From Clostridia bacterium (GTDB taxonomy: Bacteria > Bacillota_A > Clostridia > Lachnospirales > Lachnospiraceae): a DNA stretch of 12,299 nucleotides. The notes under the pieces are model-generated. The model did not search any database. It saw only the letters and a program-made list of their open reading frames with translations, and was not told the DNA's origin. Positions 1-7,341 of this stretch are shown piece after piece. The stretch covers positions 1 to 12,299 of the forward strand of contig JAAYYM010000611.1 of NCBI GenBank assembly GCA_012515365.1, given 5' to 3'. Both the position numbers and the translations under genes were made by a program. The first letter of the stretch is position 1; each line of letters starts with the position of its first letter.

Positions 1-51
1 ACCGATGACCATTCCAAGAAAGAACTGACCACTATTATTTCTCTTTTCCAT
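1..51 (-). CDS. N-terminal fragment of a gene leaving the window, downstream of the M23 peptidase
   Basis: Only the first 17 codons are present: MEKRNNSGQFFLGMVIG, a short charged start leading into what looks like the beginning of a hydrophobic segment (FFLGMVIG). The start is supported by GGAGTGAGAAG a few bases upstream of the ATG, placed just after the stop of the M23 peptidase gene, so translation is likely coupled within one operon. The product cannot be identified from 17 residues. From family knowledge, an S41 C-terminal processing peptidase often follows ftsE-ftsX-M23 in Clostridia, and a membrane anchor right after the start would fit. That identity is an inference from gene order only. 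Confidence 0.7.
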   Translation of the reverse strand, partial: MEKRNNSGQFFLGMVIG

Positions 52-68
52 TGCTTCTCACTCCAATC

Positions 69-1286
69 TTACTTGATATAATTCCATGGGCTTACATAAC
101 TTCCGTTTAGACGAACGCCAAAATGAAGATGCGGGCCTGTACTTCTGCCTGTAGAGCCAACCTTTGCAATCTGTTCTCCTCTGGTGACCATCGCTCCCTT
201 AGATACCAGAAGCGCAGATGCATGCATATAAATCGTGTAGAGACCATCTCCATGGTCGATCATGATATAATTTCCCATCGTCGATGAATAATCCGCTGCT
301 ACAACCTCTCCATCATAAGCTGCCAATATTCTGCTGCCGGAAGAAGATGCCAGATCTATCCCATTATGAAATTGTTCCACTTTCAGAGTCGGATGCATAC
401 GCATTCCATAATCATCAGATACTCTCGTATAGTCAGGTGCCGGCCACTTAAACTGACCGCCATCATAGCTGATTGCTTTCCTGTTTTCTTCCAGCAGACG
501 TTTCTTTTCCTGCTGGATCGTTGCCTCTAATTCCTTGATCATCGCATCCTGAGCAGCGATTTCTGCTTCGTATTCCTTTAACGCCTTTTCTTTATTTCCG
601 ATATCAGACTCATAAACTGTGATTTCCTGCTCCTTGGCTGTGATAAGCGCCTCAACGGATGCCTGTTGTTCTGCTATGCTTGCCTTAACTTCCTCAAGCT
701 CTTTTTTCTCATCTTGAAGCTGTTTTTCTTTGGCAGCAATTTCTGTTTTAACAGCAATGAATTCATCCAGCATTTTTCGGTCATATGCCGACATTGCTTT
801 GATGAATTCGGATTTATTTAATATCTCAGCAAAAGATGAGGAAGACATCAGCATTTCAACATAAGAATGATTGCCACGTTCATACATGAACTGAATCCTC
901 TTTTTCATTTTTGCATATTGATCCTCTTCTTTTTTGAGTGCTTCATCTAAGTCTGCCTGTGTTTCCACTATCTGATTTGCTTTTTCTTCCAGATTCTTGT
1001 TAAGTAATTCAATCTGATCCGTTAATAGCTGTAAGTTCGTATCTAACTGCGTTACATAATCTTCAAGATTATCTTTCGCACTTTCCAGACTGTTTAACAG
1101 TTGTTTTACTCCTGACAATCCTGTCTGCAGATTTTTTTTCTCTTCCTGCGCCTGATCAACAGCTTTTTCACTTTCTTCGATCAATTCATTTGTTAATGAC
1201 GCATGCAGAATAAGCGGCATCTCTGCCGCTATTAAAATAGACAATATGATACTTAATATAACGCATGAAGCCGCCTTATGTTTCAC
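69..1286 (-). CDS. Secreted coiled-coil M23 (LytM) peptidoglycan endopeptidase, probable FtsEX-activated hydrolase
   Basis: This is a 405-residue exported murein hydrolase. Residues 1-31 form a signal peptide (basic start, hydrophobic run, cleavage near LHAS). Residues of about 33-270 are heptad-rich and strongly charged, a long coiled coil like those of PcsB, CwlO and EnvC. The LytM domain fills about 285-405 and keeps the zinc and catalytic residues: H307 and D311 in FHNGID, H355 in YMHAS, and H386/H388 in HLHFG, so it should be catalytically active, unlike EnvC. The start codon is GTG at 1284-1286; AAGGGG lies 11 bases upstream and the signal peptide begins right there, so no later start is sensible. 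The gene follows ftsX by 15 bases, which suggests that its coiled coil is the partner FtsX regulates in septal peptidoglycan cleavage. The partnership is inferred; the enzyme class is clear. Confidence 0.93.
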   Translation of the reverse strand: MKHKAASCVILSIILSILIAAEMPLILHASLTNELIEESEKAVDQAQEEKKNLQTGLSGVKQLLNSLESAKDNLEDYVTQLDTNLQLLTDQIELLNKNLEEKANQIVETQADLDEALKKEEDQYAKMKKRIQFMYERGNHSYVEMLMSSSSFAEILNKSEFIKAMSAYDRKMLDEFIAVKTEIAAKEKQLQDEKKELEEVKASIAEQQASVEALITAKEQEITVYESDIGNKEKALKEYEAEIAAQDAMIKELEATIQQEKKRLLEENRKAISYDGGQFKWPAPDYTRVSDDYGMRMHPTLKVEQFHNGIDLASSSGSRILAAYDGEVVAADYSSTMGNYIMIDHGDGLYTIYMHASALLVSKGAMVTRGEQIAKVGSTGRSTGPHLHFGVRLNGSYVSPWNYIK

Positions 1287-1301
1287 ACTAAATCAAACCC
1301 C

Positions 1302-2201
1302 TTATACTTTTAAATGCTTGCGTACTGTTGAAAAACTTCCCAAAAATCCTATTCCTACCCCCATAGCAATAGAAATTGGAATCAGATTAGCAAACACTTC
1401 TTCTACAGTAAGGAACTTCATGATATCTGAGAGTACCTTGAAGTTCTCTGTTGCATACTGAATCACATTAATGTAAATATAGTAAACTGTTACAAGCGGA
1501 ATCAGTGATCCTATGATTCCGATGATGATGCCTTCGATCACAAATGGAGAACGTACTACAAAGTCCGTCGCTCCGATCAGTTTCATGATCGATATTTCTT
1601 CGCGTCGTACAGATATACCGATCGTTACAGTGTTGCTGATCAAAAAAACAGAAACTGCTAACAATATAAAAATAATACCTGCTGACACATAACCAATCAG
1701 CATTCTGATGTTTGTAAGTGTATTGGCCGTGATTTCTGATTTATTGACTTCTCTGATCCCATCCACTGATTCTAAATATGTGACAAGAGCAGGCTGCATA
1801 GATACATCATTCATATATATCTCATAATTTGCTGAACCGGATAACGGATTATCATCCTCAAAACCATCTGCATACTCACCCAGATATTCTGTCTTAAATG
1901 ATTCCCATGCCTGATCAGCTGATACAAAATCAACCCTGGCAACCTCTGAACGTGCTTTGATCTGCTCACCGATCTGAACGATCTGTTCATCTGAAATTCC
2001 TTCATCAAAAAAGACAGTGACTGCGACACTTGACTGCGCTTCCTTAACCATATACTGAAAATTTACAACTACGGAATAAAATAATCCGAAGAGGAATAAA
2101 CAAGAAGAAATGGTAGCGATAGAAGCCAATGAAAAAATTTTATTTCTAAATATATTCTTAAAGCCCTGCTTAATCGTATAGGCAAATGTACTAATCCTCA
2201 T
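1302..2201 (-). CDS. ftsX: Cell division ABC transporter permease-like protein FtsX
   Basis: This 299-residue membrane protein has the FtsX layout: a short cytoplasmic N-terminus with an amphipathic stretch, TM1 at about 23-47, a large extracellular loop at about 48-167, then TM2 (168-190), TM3 (220-243) and TM4 (270-290). The conserved cytoplasmic coupling segment between TM2 and TM3 is visible (VRREEISIMKLIGAT, about 198-212, followed by RSPFVIEG). The extracellular loop is the part that contacts the coiled coil of hydrolases such as PcsB in other Gram-positives. The start overlaps the end of ftsE by 11 bases, with AAGGGTGA upstream inside ftsE, so the two are translationally coupled and made in matched amounts. 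FtsX does not transport a substrate; it transmits FtsE ATP hydrolysis across the membrane. The next gene encodes the likely target hydrolase. Confidence 0.96.
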   Translation of the reverse strand: MRISTFAYTIKQGFKNIFRNKIFSLASIATISSCLFLFGLFYSVVVNFQYMVKEAQSSVAVTVFFDEGISDEQIVQIGEQIKARSEVARVDFVSADQAWESFKTEYLGEYADGFEDDNPLSGSANYEIYMNDVSMQPALVTYLESVDGIREVNKSEITANTLTNIRMLIGYVSAGIIFILLAVSVFLISNTVTIGISVRREEISIMKLIGATDFVVRSPFVIEGIIIGIIGSLIPLVTVYYIYINVIQYATENFKVLSDIMKFLTVEEVFANLIPISIAMGVGIGFLGSFSTVRKHLKV

Positions 2202-2877
2202 CTATATACTCACCCTTCTCTTCATCACTTACAATAATACCTTTTTTTACTGTGATAACACGCTTACGCATCGCGTTTACAATCTCTCTGTTATGGGTAA
2301 CGACTAAGACTGTTGTTCCTCTTTTATTGATTTCCTCCAACAGTTTCATGATTTCCCAGGAATTCCTCGGATCCAAATTACCGGTTGGCTCATCGGCAAG
2401 TAATATCGGTGGATTATTAACCAATGCTCTTGCAAGTGCTACTCTCTGCTGCTCTCCACCTGATAATTGTTTTGGTTTCGCTTTGTACTTCTCAGCCAGT
2501 CCAACTAAGGACAGCATTGCAGGTACATTCTTTCTGATCTGTCGTGATGGTGTTTCCACAACACGCTGTGCAAATGCTACATTTTCGTATACATTTCTAT
2601 CTTTTAAAAGTCTGAAATCCTGAAAAACAACCCCAATATTTCTACGAAATTTGGGTAGTTTTCTTCTTCTTAATTTGACAAGATCATAGTTGTTTACCAC
2701 AATCTTACCACTTGTTGGCGTTAACTCACGCAACAATAGTTTGATCAACGTTGACTTTCCCGAACCACTATCACCTACAATAAATACGAATTCCCCTTTT
2801 TCGATATGTAGGCTGACCCCGTTAAGCGCCGGTGCACCAGTCGAATAGGATTTTGTTACATCCTCCATCGTAATCAT
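2191..2877 (-). CDS. ftsE: Cell division ATP-binding protein FtsE
   Basis: This is an ABC-type ATPase with all motifs intact (numbered from the first possible Met at 2883): Walker A GDSGSGKST 37-45, Q-loop Gln88 in FQDFRLL, signature LSGGEQQR 140-147, Walker B ILLADEP 160-166 with catalytic Glu165, D-loop GNLD, and switch His197. The length (228-230 residues) and sequence match FtsE rather than a generic transporter ATPase, and ftsX follows directly. Two in-frame starts exist: the ATG at 2881-2883 is only 2 bases from GAGGAG, whereas the ATG at 2875-2877 has the usual 8-base spacing, so I chose the second (protein begins MITMEDVT). The C-terminal tail is notably acidic (DEEKGEYIDED). It acts at the inner face of the membrane with FtsX, and is separated from the upstream regulator gene by only about 20 bases. 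Confidence 0.96.
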   Translation of the reverse strand: MITMEDVTKSYSTGAPALNGVSLHIEKGEFVFIVGDSGSGKSTLIKLLLRELTPTSGKIVVNNYDLVKLRRRKLPKFRRNIGVVFQDFRLLKDRNVYENVAFAQRVVETPSRQIRKNVPAMLSLVGLAEKYKAKPKQLSGGEQQRVALARALVNNPPILLADEPTGNLDPRNSWEIMKLLEEINKRGTTVLVVTHNREIVNAMRKRVITVKKGIIVSDEEKGEYIDED

Positions 2878-2885
2878 ATTCATCT

Positions 2886-2891
2886 CTCCTC
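2886..2891 (-). promoter_or_regulatory. Ribosome binding site that decides the ftsE start
   Basis: GAGGAG on the minus strand lies 2 bases before one ATG (2881-2883) and 8 bases before the next in-frame ATG (2875-2877). The first spacing is too short for normal initiation, so the second ATG is the likely start. Confidence 0.7.
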
Positions 2892-2901
2892 AGATAACAA
2901 T

Positions 2902-3990
2902 CTAATATTCAAAATTCTCCATGTATTTCATATATTTAACGACCATCAAGGCAATCTTAAAGGTAATGGCATCCTCAAATACTCTCAAATCAAGCCCCGT
3001 ACTTTTTTGCAGCTTATCCAGACGATAAACCAATGTATTTCTATGTATGTAAAGCTGACGGCTCGTTTCAGAAACATTCAGGCTATTCTCAAAAAATTTA
3101 TTGATCGTTGTCAGTGTTTCTGTATCAAATTCATCGGGTGATTTTTTATCAAATATTTCTTTAATAAACATCTTACATAACGGAATCGGAAGCTGATAAA
3201 TCAAACGTCCGATACCAAGTTCGCTATATGCGATCACATCCCTCTCGCTAAAGAAGATCTTTCCGACATCCATTGCCATTTTAGCTTCTTTATAGGACCT
3301 GCTGACTTCTCTGATTTCGTTTACAATCGTACCATAAGAAATATGTACATCTTTTTGTTCCGTATTGCTAAACAGTGTAAGGATCTGTTTTGCTGTCTTC
3401 TCAATTGAATCATAGGTTTCTGCAGGATTCAGTTCCTTTACTACGATGATATTTTTCTCATCAACAGCTGTGACAAAATCCTTGGTTTTTGTATTAAACA
3501 GACCTCTGATACTTTCTAACGCAGTAGAATCCTTTTCATTGATTGTCTCAACAATCAAAACAACACGTTTCGCATCTGTTTCAATATGAAGCTTCTTCGA
3601 TCTGTTATAGATATCTACCAGAAGCAGATTATCCAACAGCAGATTTTTGACAAAGTTATCCTTATCAAAACGCTCTTTATATGCAACCAGAAGGTTTTGG
3701 ATCTGGAATACAGCAATCTTTCCGATCATATAAGAATCATCTGCGTCACCTCTAATCACCAGGATATATTCCAACTGTGAATCATCAAACACCTTAAAAA
3801 AATGAAATCCTTGTATTACCTGGCTTTCAGCTGCTGAAGCAATAAAACTGTCTACTACATTTACGAAATTAATCGTTTCTGAAAATGTAGATGCCAGTGC
3901 TTTTCCTTCTGTATCAATAATCACCATATCAATACGAGTAATTGTCTTCAAACCTTCTATCGTGTTTTGAAGGATTTGATTTGAAATCAT
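2902..3990 (-). CDS. CdaR/PucR-type transcriptional regulator with C-terminal HTH
   Basis: This 362-residue protein has the CdaR-like architecture. The N-terminal part (about 1-100) resembles the sugar-diacid-recognition/PAS-like sensor type, with IDMVIIDTEGKALAST near 20-35. The middle (about 138-248) resembles the CdaR GGDEF-like domain. The C-terminus (about 295-352) is the PucR-type helix-turn-helix, with LNVSETSRQLYIHRNTLVYRLDKL as its recognisable core. There is no membrane segment, so it is cytoplasmic. The start is well supported by AAAGGAG 8 bases before the ATG. It lies 18-24 bases upstream of ftsE with no terminator between, so it is probably co-transcribed with the division genes. 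The ligand and targets are unknown; the family name comes from sugar-diacid regulators, but nothing here suggests diacid metabolism. It could control its own operon. Confidence 0.87.
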   Translation of the reverse strand: MISNQILQNTIEGLKTITRIDMVIIDTEGKALASTFSETINFVNVVDSFIASAAESQVIQGFHFFKVFDDSQLEYILVIRGDADDSYMIGKIAVFQIQNLLVAYKERFDKDNFVKNLLLDNLLLVDIYNRSKKLHIETDAKRVVLIVETINEKDSTALESIRGLFNTKTKDFVTAVDEKNIIVVKELNPAETYDSIEKTAKQILTLFSNTEQKDVHISYGTIVNEIREVSRSYKEAKMAMDVGKIFFSERDVIAYSELGIGRLIYQLPIPLCKMFIKEIFDKKSPDEFDTETLTTINKFFENSLNVSETSRQLYIHRNTLVYRLDKLQKSTGLDLRVFEDAITFKIALMVVKYMKYMENFEY

Positions 3991-4203
3991 GTTACCCTCT
4001 CCTTTTCTTGTTATCCGTTATTTCAGACAACAATGCAATTTGCACTATAAAAATAACTGTTAAAAATATCTTCCCCAATACAACTTGTTACTATTTTAAT
4101 ACATACCAACAAAAAAAGAAATAGAAAAACAAAAGAATTTATGCACTTTTTCATTTCTGGTTGATTTTTTTCGGTTTTATTTAATGTGCAAACTGAACAA
4201 ATG
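3991..4203. other. AT-rich intergenic region upstream of the regulator-ftsEX operon
   Basis: This is the longest gene-free stretch in the window (213 bases), very AT-rich with several A and T runs. It must hold the promoter for the regulator-ftsE-ftsX operon, but no single -35/-10 pair stands out from the AT background. It includes the ribosome binding site AAAGGAG just before 3990 and a small inverted repeat at 4034-4044. No convincing rho-independent terminator for the YitT-family gene is visible, so some read-through into the division operon is possible. Confidence 0.6.
4034..4044. repeat. Small inverted repeat upstream of the CdaR-like regulator
   Basis: TGCAATTTGCA is a perfect 5-base inverted repeat around one central base, about 44 bases upstream of the regulator start. 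It could be an operator, but such short arms also occur by chance in AT-rich DNA. A related TGCAC motif appears again near 4142 and, inverted, near 4184. Confidence 0.3.
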
Positions 4204-5073
4204 TCATGGCACCCGAATAAATCCTTCTCCCAAAACTTCCCTTGCATCCGTAATAATGACAAACGCATTCTGATCCAATTCATAAATCAGATCCTTAAGT
4301 TTCACAATCTCTTTTTTGGATACCACACAAAACAATACATCCTTTTCTTCTCTCGAATACATCCCAACAGCATCCAGAGCAGTAACGCCTCTCTCAAGAC
4401 GTTCCATGATTGCATTGGATATCTGTTCATACTTCTCCGTAATGATATAGGCTGTTTTTGAATACTTCCAGCCTTCGATCACATTATCTGAAACCTTTAC
4501 GGTAATAAAAACCGCAAGTATCGCATACAGTGCCATATTAATACCAAATGAATAGGCTCCGATCAGAATGATGACTGCATCTAGCACCTGCATGATCTGT
4601 GTCACTGAATAGTGTGGCATTTTATAATGAATCAGAGTTGCCAGCAAATCAACACCACCTGTGGTTCCACCGGCACGCAACACGATTCCTATACCGAATC
4701 CACTGATCAGCCCGCCGAATATCACAGTAAGCAAAATGTCATTTCTAATGAGCGGGATTTCCGGAAGCAGATAAAGCCATATAGACAGAAATGCAGTCCC
4801 CGCAATGCTTTTTTTCAGATATTGTATGCCCTTCATATACAATGCAATTACAAAAAGCGGAATATTTAATAAGAAATTTGTAAACCACAAAGGAATGACT
4901 ATCCCTGAATAGGTCTGCGTCATTCCTTTTAGTATAATTGATATTCCTGTAAATCCACCCGTTACCAAGTGTGCCACATCATAGATGTTCTTTACGCCCA
5001 CTGCCATAAATACAGTCCCTAATGCAATCAGCAGATACGTAAGTACGTCGGATAAATTACATTTTAATTTCAT
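4204..5073 (-). CDS. YitT-family membrane protein (DUF161 plus C-terminal DUF2179)
   Basis: This 289-residue protein has about five to six membrane segments in its first 200 residues and a soluble C-terminal DUF2179 domain (about 209-286, from YIITEKYEQI to EVLGEGF). Two glycine-rich motifs typical of the family are present: VTGGFTGIS at 38-46 and GGTTGGVDLLA at 135-145, which look like an internal duplication. The role of the family is not firmly established; transport or membrane-associated signalling has been suggested. I chose the ATG at 5071-5073, preceded by AAGGTGAC 7 bases upstream. A longer reading frame begins at 5142 but would overlap the upstream gene by about 70 bases without a good ribosome binding site. 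The TagA-like gene ends 1 base before this start, so the two are coupled. Confidence 0.9.
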   Translation of the reverse strand: MKLKCNLSDVLTYLLIALGTVFMAVGVKNIYDVAHLVTGGFTGISIILKGMTQTYSGIVIPLWFTNFLLNIPLFVIALYMKGIQYLKKSIAGTAFLSIWLYLLPEIPLIRNDILLTVIFGGLISGFGIGIVLRAGGTTGGVDLLATLIHYKMPHYSVTQIMQVLDAVIILIGAYSFGINMALYAILAVFITVKVSDNVIEGWKYSKTAYIITEKYEQISNAIMERLERGVTALDAVGMYSREEKDVLFCVVSKKEIVKLKDLIYELDQNAFVIITDAREVLGEGFIRVP

Positions 5074-5074
5074 G

Positions 5075-5764
5075 CTATGAGTCACCTTTTTCCTGATTAT
5101 TCTCATATTTAGATACCATTCTTCTAAATATGGTCTTATCAATCAGTCTGCTCAGTTTTTCAAGTTTTAGACCCATAGTTGATTCTTTTATTGTAAAAGT
5201 ATCATTAATTGCCAGCCAGATCTTAGAATTGATCTTATTTCTATTTTCAAATACAAATTGTTCTTGCTTTGGAGAAACTAACCTTGACATGACAACATCC
5301 GGTACCGCAGCATTGATATCATTAATAATCATGTCTGCATCTCCTGACAGATTTTCAAATGCATAGCTACCGATTATTTCTATTCCCGATGCATGCGTCT
5401 CGATGTACTCCTTTGCTTTTTGCAAAGCAGCTTCCGTTTCCGTCAACAGGAACATGGTACATCGTTCATTTGACAGGCGCTTGATCAGTGCTTTATAAAA
5501 TGCATTGCTTCCCACTTCTTTTATCCGTGTTTTGCTTGTAATTCCTGCTGCAGCAAGTATTTCTGTTGAGACAGGAACAGTCAGCTCCATTGATTCCAGC
5601 CAAGTCTTCAGGTTTTCATTTTCACCTGCCTGTACCAGAATATCAATTGACAAGAAATAGACGATATCAAGTCTTTGGTTACTTAAGTATTGTCCAATCA
5701 GCCTTGAGGCCTCTTTCATAGAATAATCCCTAAGTTCTATTCCCATAATGTTCATTTTTTTCAT
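5075..5764 (-). CDS. Divergent WecG/TagA/CpsF-fold protein lacking the usual catalytic motifs
   Basis: The 229-residue protein aligns by eye over its length with TagA/WecG glycosyltransferases, which transfer N-acetylmannosamine-type sugars to lipid-linked acceptors in wall teichoic acid or enterobacterial common antigen synthesis. The best-kept block is SPKQEQFVFENRNKI at 164-178, matching the family's G-A-P-K-Q-E-K-W block, and the C-terminal GLKLEKLSRLI at 198-208 matches the GLEWLYRL segment. However, the family's PDG motif with the catalytic Asp reads PVS at 64-66, the VGLGAP-type glycines read SRLVSP, the FLGG turn reads FLLTET, and the segment with the RAP motif appears shortened. The fold is therefore likely but normal catalysis is doubtful. 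AAGG lies 7 bases before the ATG. It sits 56 bases after a GT39-like gene and next to the YitT-family gene, suggesting an envelope-linked role. Confidence 0.8.
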   Translation of the reverse strand: MKKMNIMGIELRDYSMKEASRLIGQYLSNQRLDIVYFLSIDILVQAGENENLKTWLESMELTVPVSTEILAAAGITSKTRIKEVGSNAFYKALIKRLSNERCTMFLLTETEAALQKAKEYIETHASGIEIIGSYAFENLSGDADMIINDINAAVPDVVMSRLVSPKQEQFVFENRNKINSKIWLAINDTFTIKESTMGLKLEKLSRLIDKTIFRRMVSKYENNQEKGDS

Positions 5765-5820
5765 GATTATACCTTCATTTTCTTATCGGAAACCTTCTAT
5801 AATTGCGGTATATAAATAAT

Positions 5821-7194
5821 CTACTTGATAGTATAAAGTTTATAGGCGTATCTGTCAAACGTAAACTCTCCCTGCAGAACAGAATGATATCCTTGTTGTA
5901 AGAAATCCTGAAACTCGGCTTCATATCCATTCATAACAATACACCAGACCGTTCCCTTTATAGAGTCAATCTGCTCGCTGTCATACTGCGTCAGATCAGG
6001 ATAATAGAACGTCAGGCAGGTGGCAATCTGTTTCGAATCCTCAAATGATATGACACCATCGTCACTTTTGATTTTTTCATTCAGAAAACTGATCATTGTG
6101 TCAGGTGATGTGCCATATTCGATCTGCCATTCTTTATGATAGCCAATTGCGCTGATGATAAACGTAAACAACAGTAAAATGAGCGGTATCGGTTTCTTTA
6201 GCTCCGGAATCAGTATTGCAAAGAAAAGCCATAGCAGCCCAATGGAAAAAAACAGATAACGATCCACAAAAATATTGGCGGTCATCATATTTGAGACAAT
6301 GGTTCCAAAGCAAAGAACTCCATAGTAAATCAAAAAGCAACAAAGTGCATATAGATATTTGACATGACGTTCCTTTTTGATAAAAATAAGAAAAAGAAGA
6401 ACTAATACCAATGTCATCATCAGAAGCGTCAGAAGTACAGAAACAATTGGATTCCCTACCACATATGGATAATACATATATTTAATAAAAACTGACAAGG
6501 TGACATCCGGCATGGAAAAATAACCGCTCACACGCTTAAGCTGTGCAAGTGTAACAATCATGCATGGAATGTACAGTGCCACTGTTACGAGCAGACACAA
6601 GAACCATCTTTTGAGTGCTTTCCTCTCAAAAAAGATATAATAAAGAAGCAGTGCAAGATAAACAAACCCTACGGTTACAAACGCAAAGTGATGTGTATAG
6701 CCCGCCCCCACACTGAATAAAGTAAACAGAATCCAGTTTTTTTTGCAAGAGTCACTGATGACCTCGTATAAATATACACCACTTGCTGTAGCAAAGAAAA
6801 ATCCCCAGCTGTACATACGAATCTCGACACCATAATAAAGCATGTATGGCATTGAAAACAGACATATGATCCACAAGCCTGCTACAAGATGACCAAATCG
6901 CTTTTTAACCGTCGTTGCACCAAGAATCATCGTTAAAATCATAGGGATCACTGATGTCAGTTTCATAATCGGAATATGATAACCAAATATGGCTGTCATG
7001 AGCTTGAGCAGCAGATTGTAAAGAGGCGGTAACGTATCCTGCATTGATCGGGTTAATACACCCTTAAAAGAAGTATTGACCAAAGAACCTGTAAAAGCTT
7101 CATCCAGCCAGACATTTTGATTAAATATCAGTGAAATATAGATAGCAGAGCCTGCCAGAACCAATATATATAAAATGATATTTTTTGATTTCAT
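5821..7194 (-). CDS. Multi-spanning GT-C (GT39/ArnT-like) glycosyltransferase
   Basis: This 457-residue membrane protein starts with a transmembrane helix followed by NVWLDEAFT (27-35), which carries the acidic D31-E32 pair typical of GT-C enzymes in the first extracytoplasmic loop. Next comes DTLPPLYNLLLKL (53-65), matching the D-x-x-PPLYY block of the PMT/ArnT-like group. About nine to eleven hydrophobic segments follow, then a soluble C-terminal part of about 100 residues. Such enzymes move a sugar from a polyprenyl phosphate carrier to a lipid, protein or glycan outside the membrane; the donor and acceptor here cannot be told. The start is supported by GATGGAGAGAG just upstream. It probably heads a transcript with the TagA-like and YitT-family genes. 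It is divergent from yjfB, with 147 bases between the two starts. Confidence 0.85.
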   Translation of the reverse strand: MKSKNIILYILVLAGSAIYISLIFNQNVWLDEAFTGSLVNTSFKGVLTRSMQDTLPPLYNLLLKLMTAIFGYHIPIMKLTSVIPMILTMILGATTVKKRFGHLVAGLWIICLFSMPYMLYYGVEIRMYSWGFFFATASGVYLYEVISDSCKKNWILFTLFSVGAGYTHHFAFVTVGFVYLALLLYYIFFERKALKRWFLCLLVTVALYIPCMIVTLAQLKRVSGYFSMPDVTLSVFIKYMYYPYVVGNPIVSVLLTLLMMTLVLVLLFLIFIKKERHVKYLYALCCFLIYYGVLCFGTIVSNMMTANIFVDRYLFFSIGLLWLFFAILIPELKKPIPLILLLFTFIISAIGYHKEWQIEYGTSPDTMISFLNEKIKSDDGVISFEDSKQIATCLTFYYPDLTQYDSEQIDSIKGTVWCIVMNGYEAEFQDFLQQGYHSVLQGEFTFDRYAYKLYTIK

Positions 7195-7341
7195 ACTCTC
7201 TCTCCATCATGAATTTGCTCTTATGCTTTGCTTATCGTAACATAGATAATAAGGAAATAAAAGATGCTAAAGAAAATAAATCAACGGTACGATACATGTT
7301 ATGAAAGTATATCTGATACTTTTGAAAGGAGGGTGGTTACA
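7195..7341. promoter_or_regulatory. Divergent promoter region between the GT-C gene and yjfB
   Basis: These 147 bases must carry promoters in both directions. A plausible but weak sigma-A pair for the glycosyltransferase on the minus strand is TTGATT (7279-7284) with TTTATT (7256-7261) and a 17-base spacer, 4 of 6 matches in each box. On the plus strand a sigma-D-like site overlaps it (7268-7295). The overlap implies that the two promoters could compete, if both are real. Confidence 0.4.
7268..7295 (+). promoter_or_regulatory. Candidate sigma-D (sigma-28) promoter for yjfB
   Basis: TAAA at 7268-7271 is followed, after 16 bases, by TACGATAC at 7288-7295, which contains the CGATA core. The sigma-28 consensus is TAAA, about 15 bases, then GCCGATAA; five of eight -10 bases match. 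The start codon lies 47 bases further on with a strong ribosome binding site between. A motility-associated product makes a flagellar sigma factor sensible, but the match is imperfect. Confidence 0.42.

Noticed and set aside
2252..2623. A 123-residue plus-strand reading frame opposite ftsE
   Set aside because: It is antisense to conserved ABC ATPase motifs and has no start signals.
4023..4154. A 43-residue hydrophobic, lipoprotein-like reading frame on the minus strand (MKKCINSFVFLFLFLL...) in the gap after the YitT-family gene
   Set aside because: No ribosome binding site precedes its ATG, it lies in a very AT-rich gap where lysine/phenylalanine-rich frames arise by chance, and it would occupy the promoter region of the regulator operon.
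5074..5142. 23-residue N-terminal extension of the YitT-family protein
   Set aside because: It overlaps the TagA-like gene, lacks a ribosome binding site, and the shorter start with AAGGTGA 1 base after that gene's stop is better.
7264..7341. N-terminal extension of yjfB by 26 residues
   Set aside because: It would include the candidate promoter and the strong AAAGGAGGG site, and no ribosome binding site precedes the earlier ATG. The family begins at MDIP.
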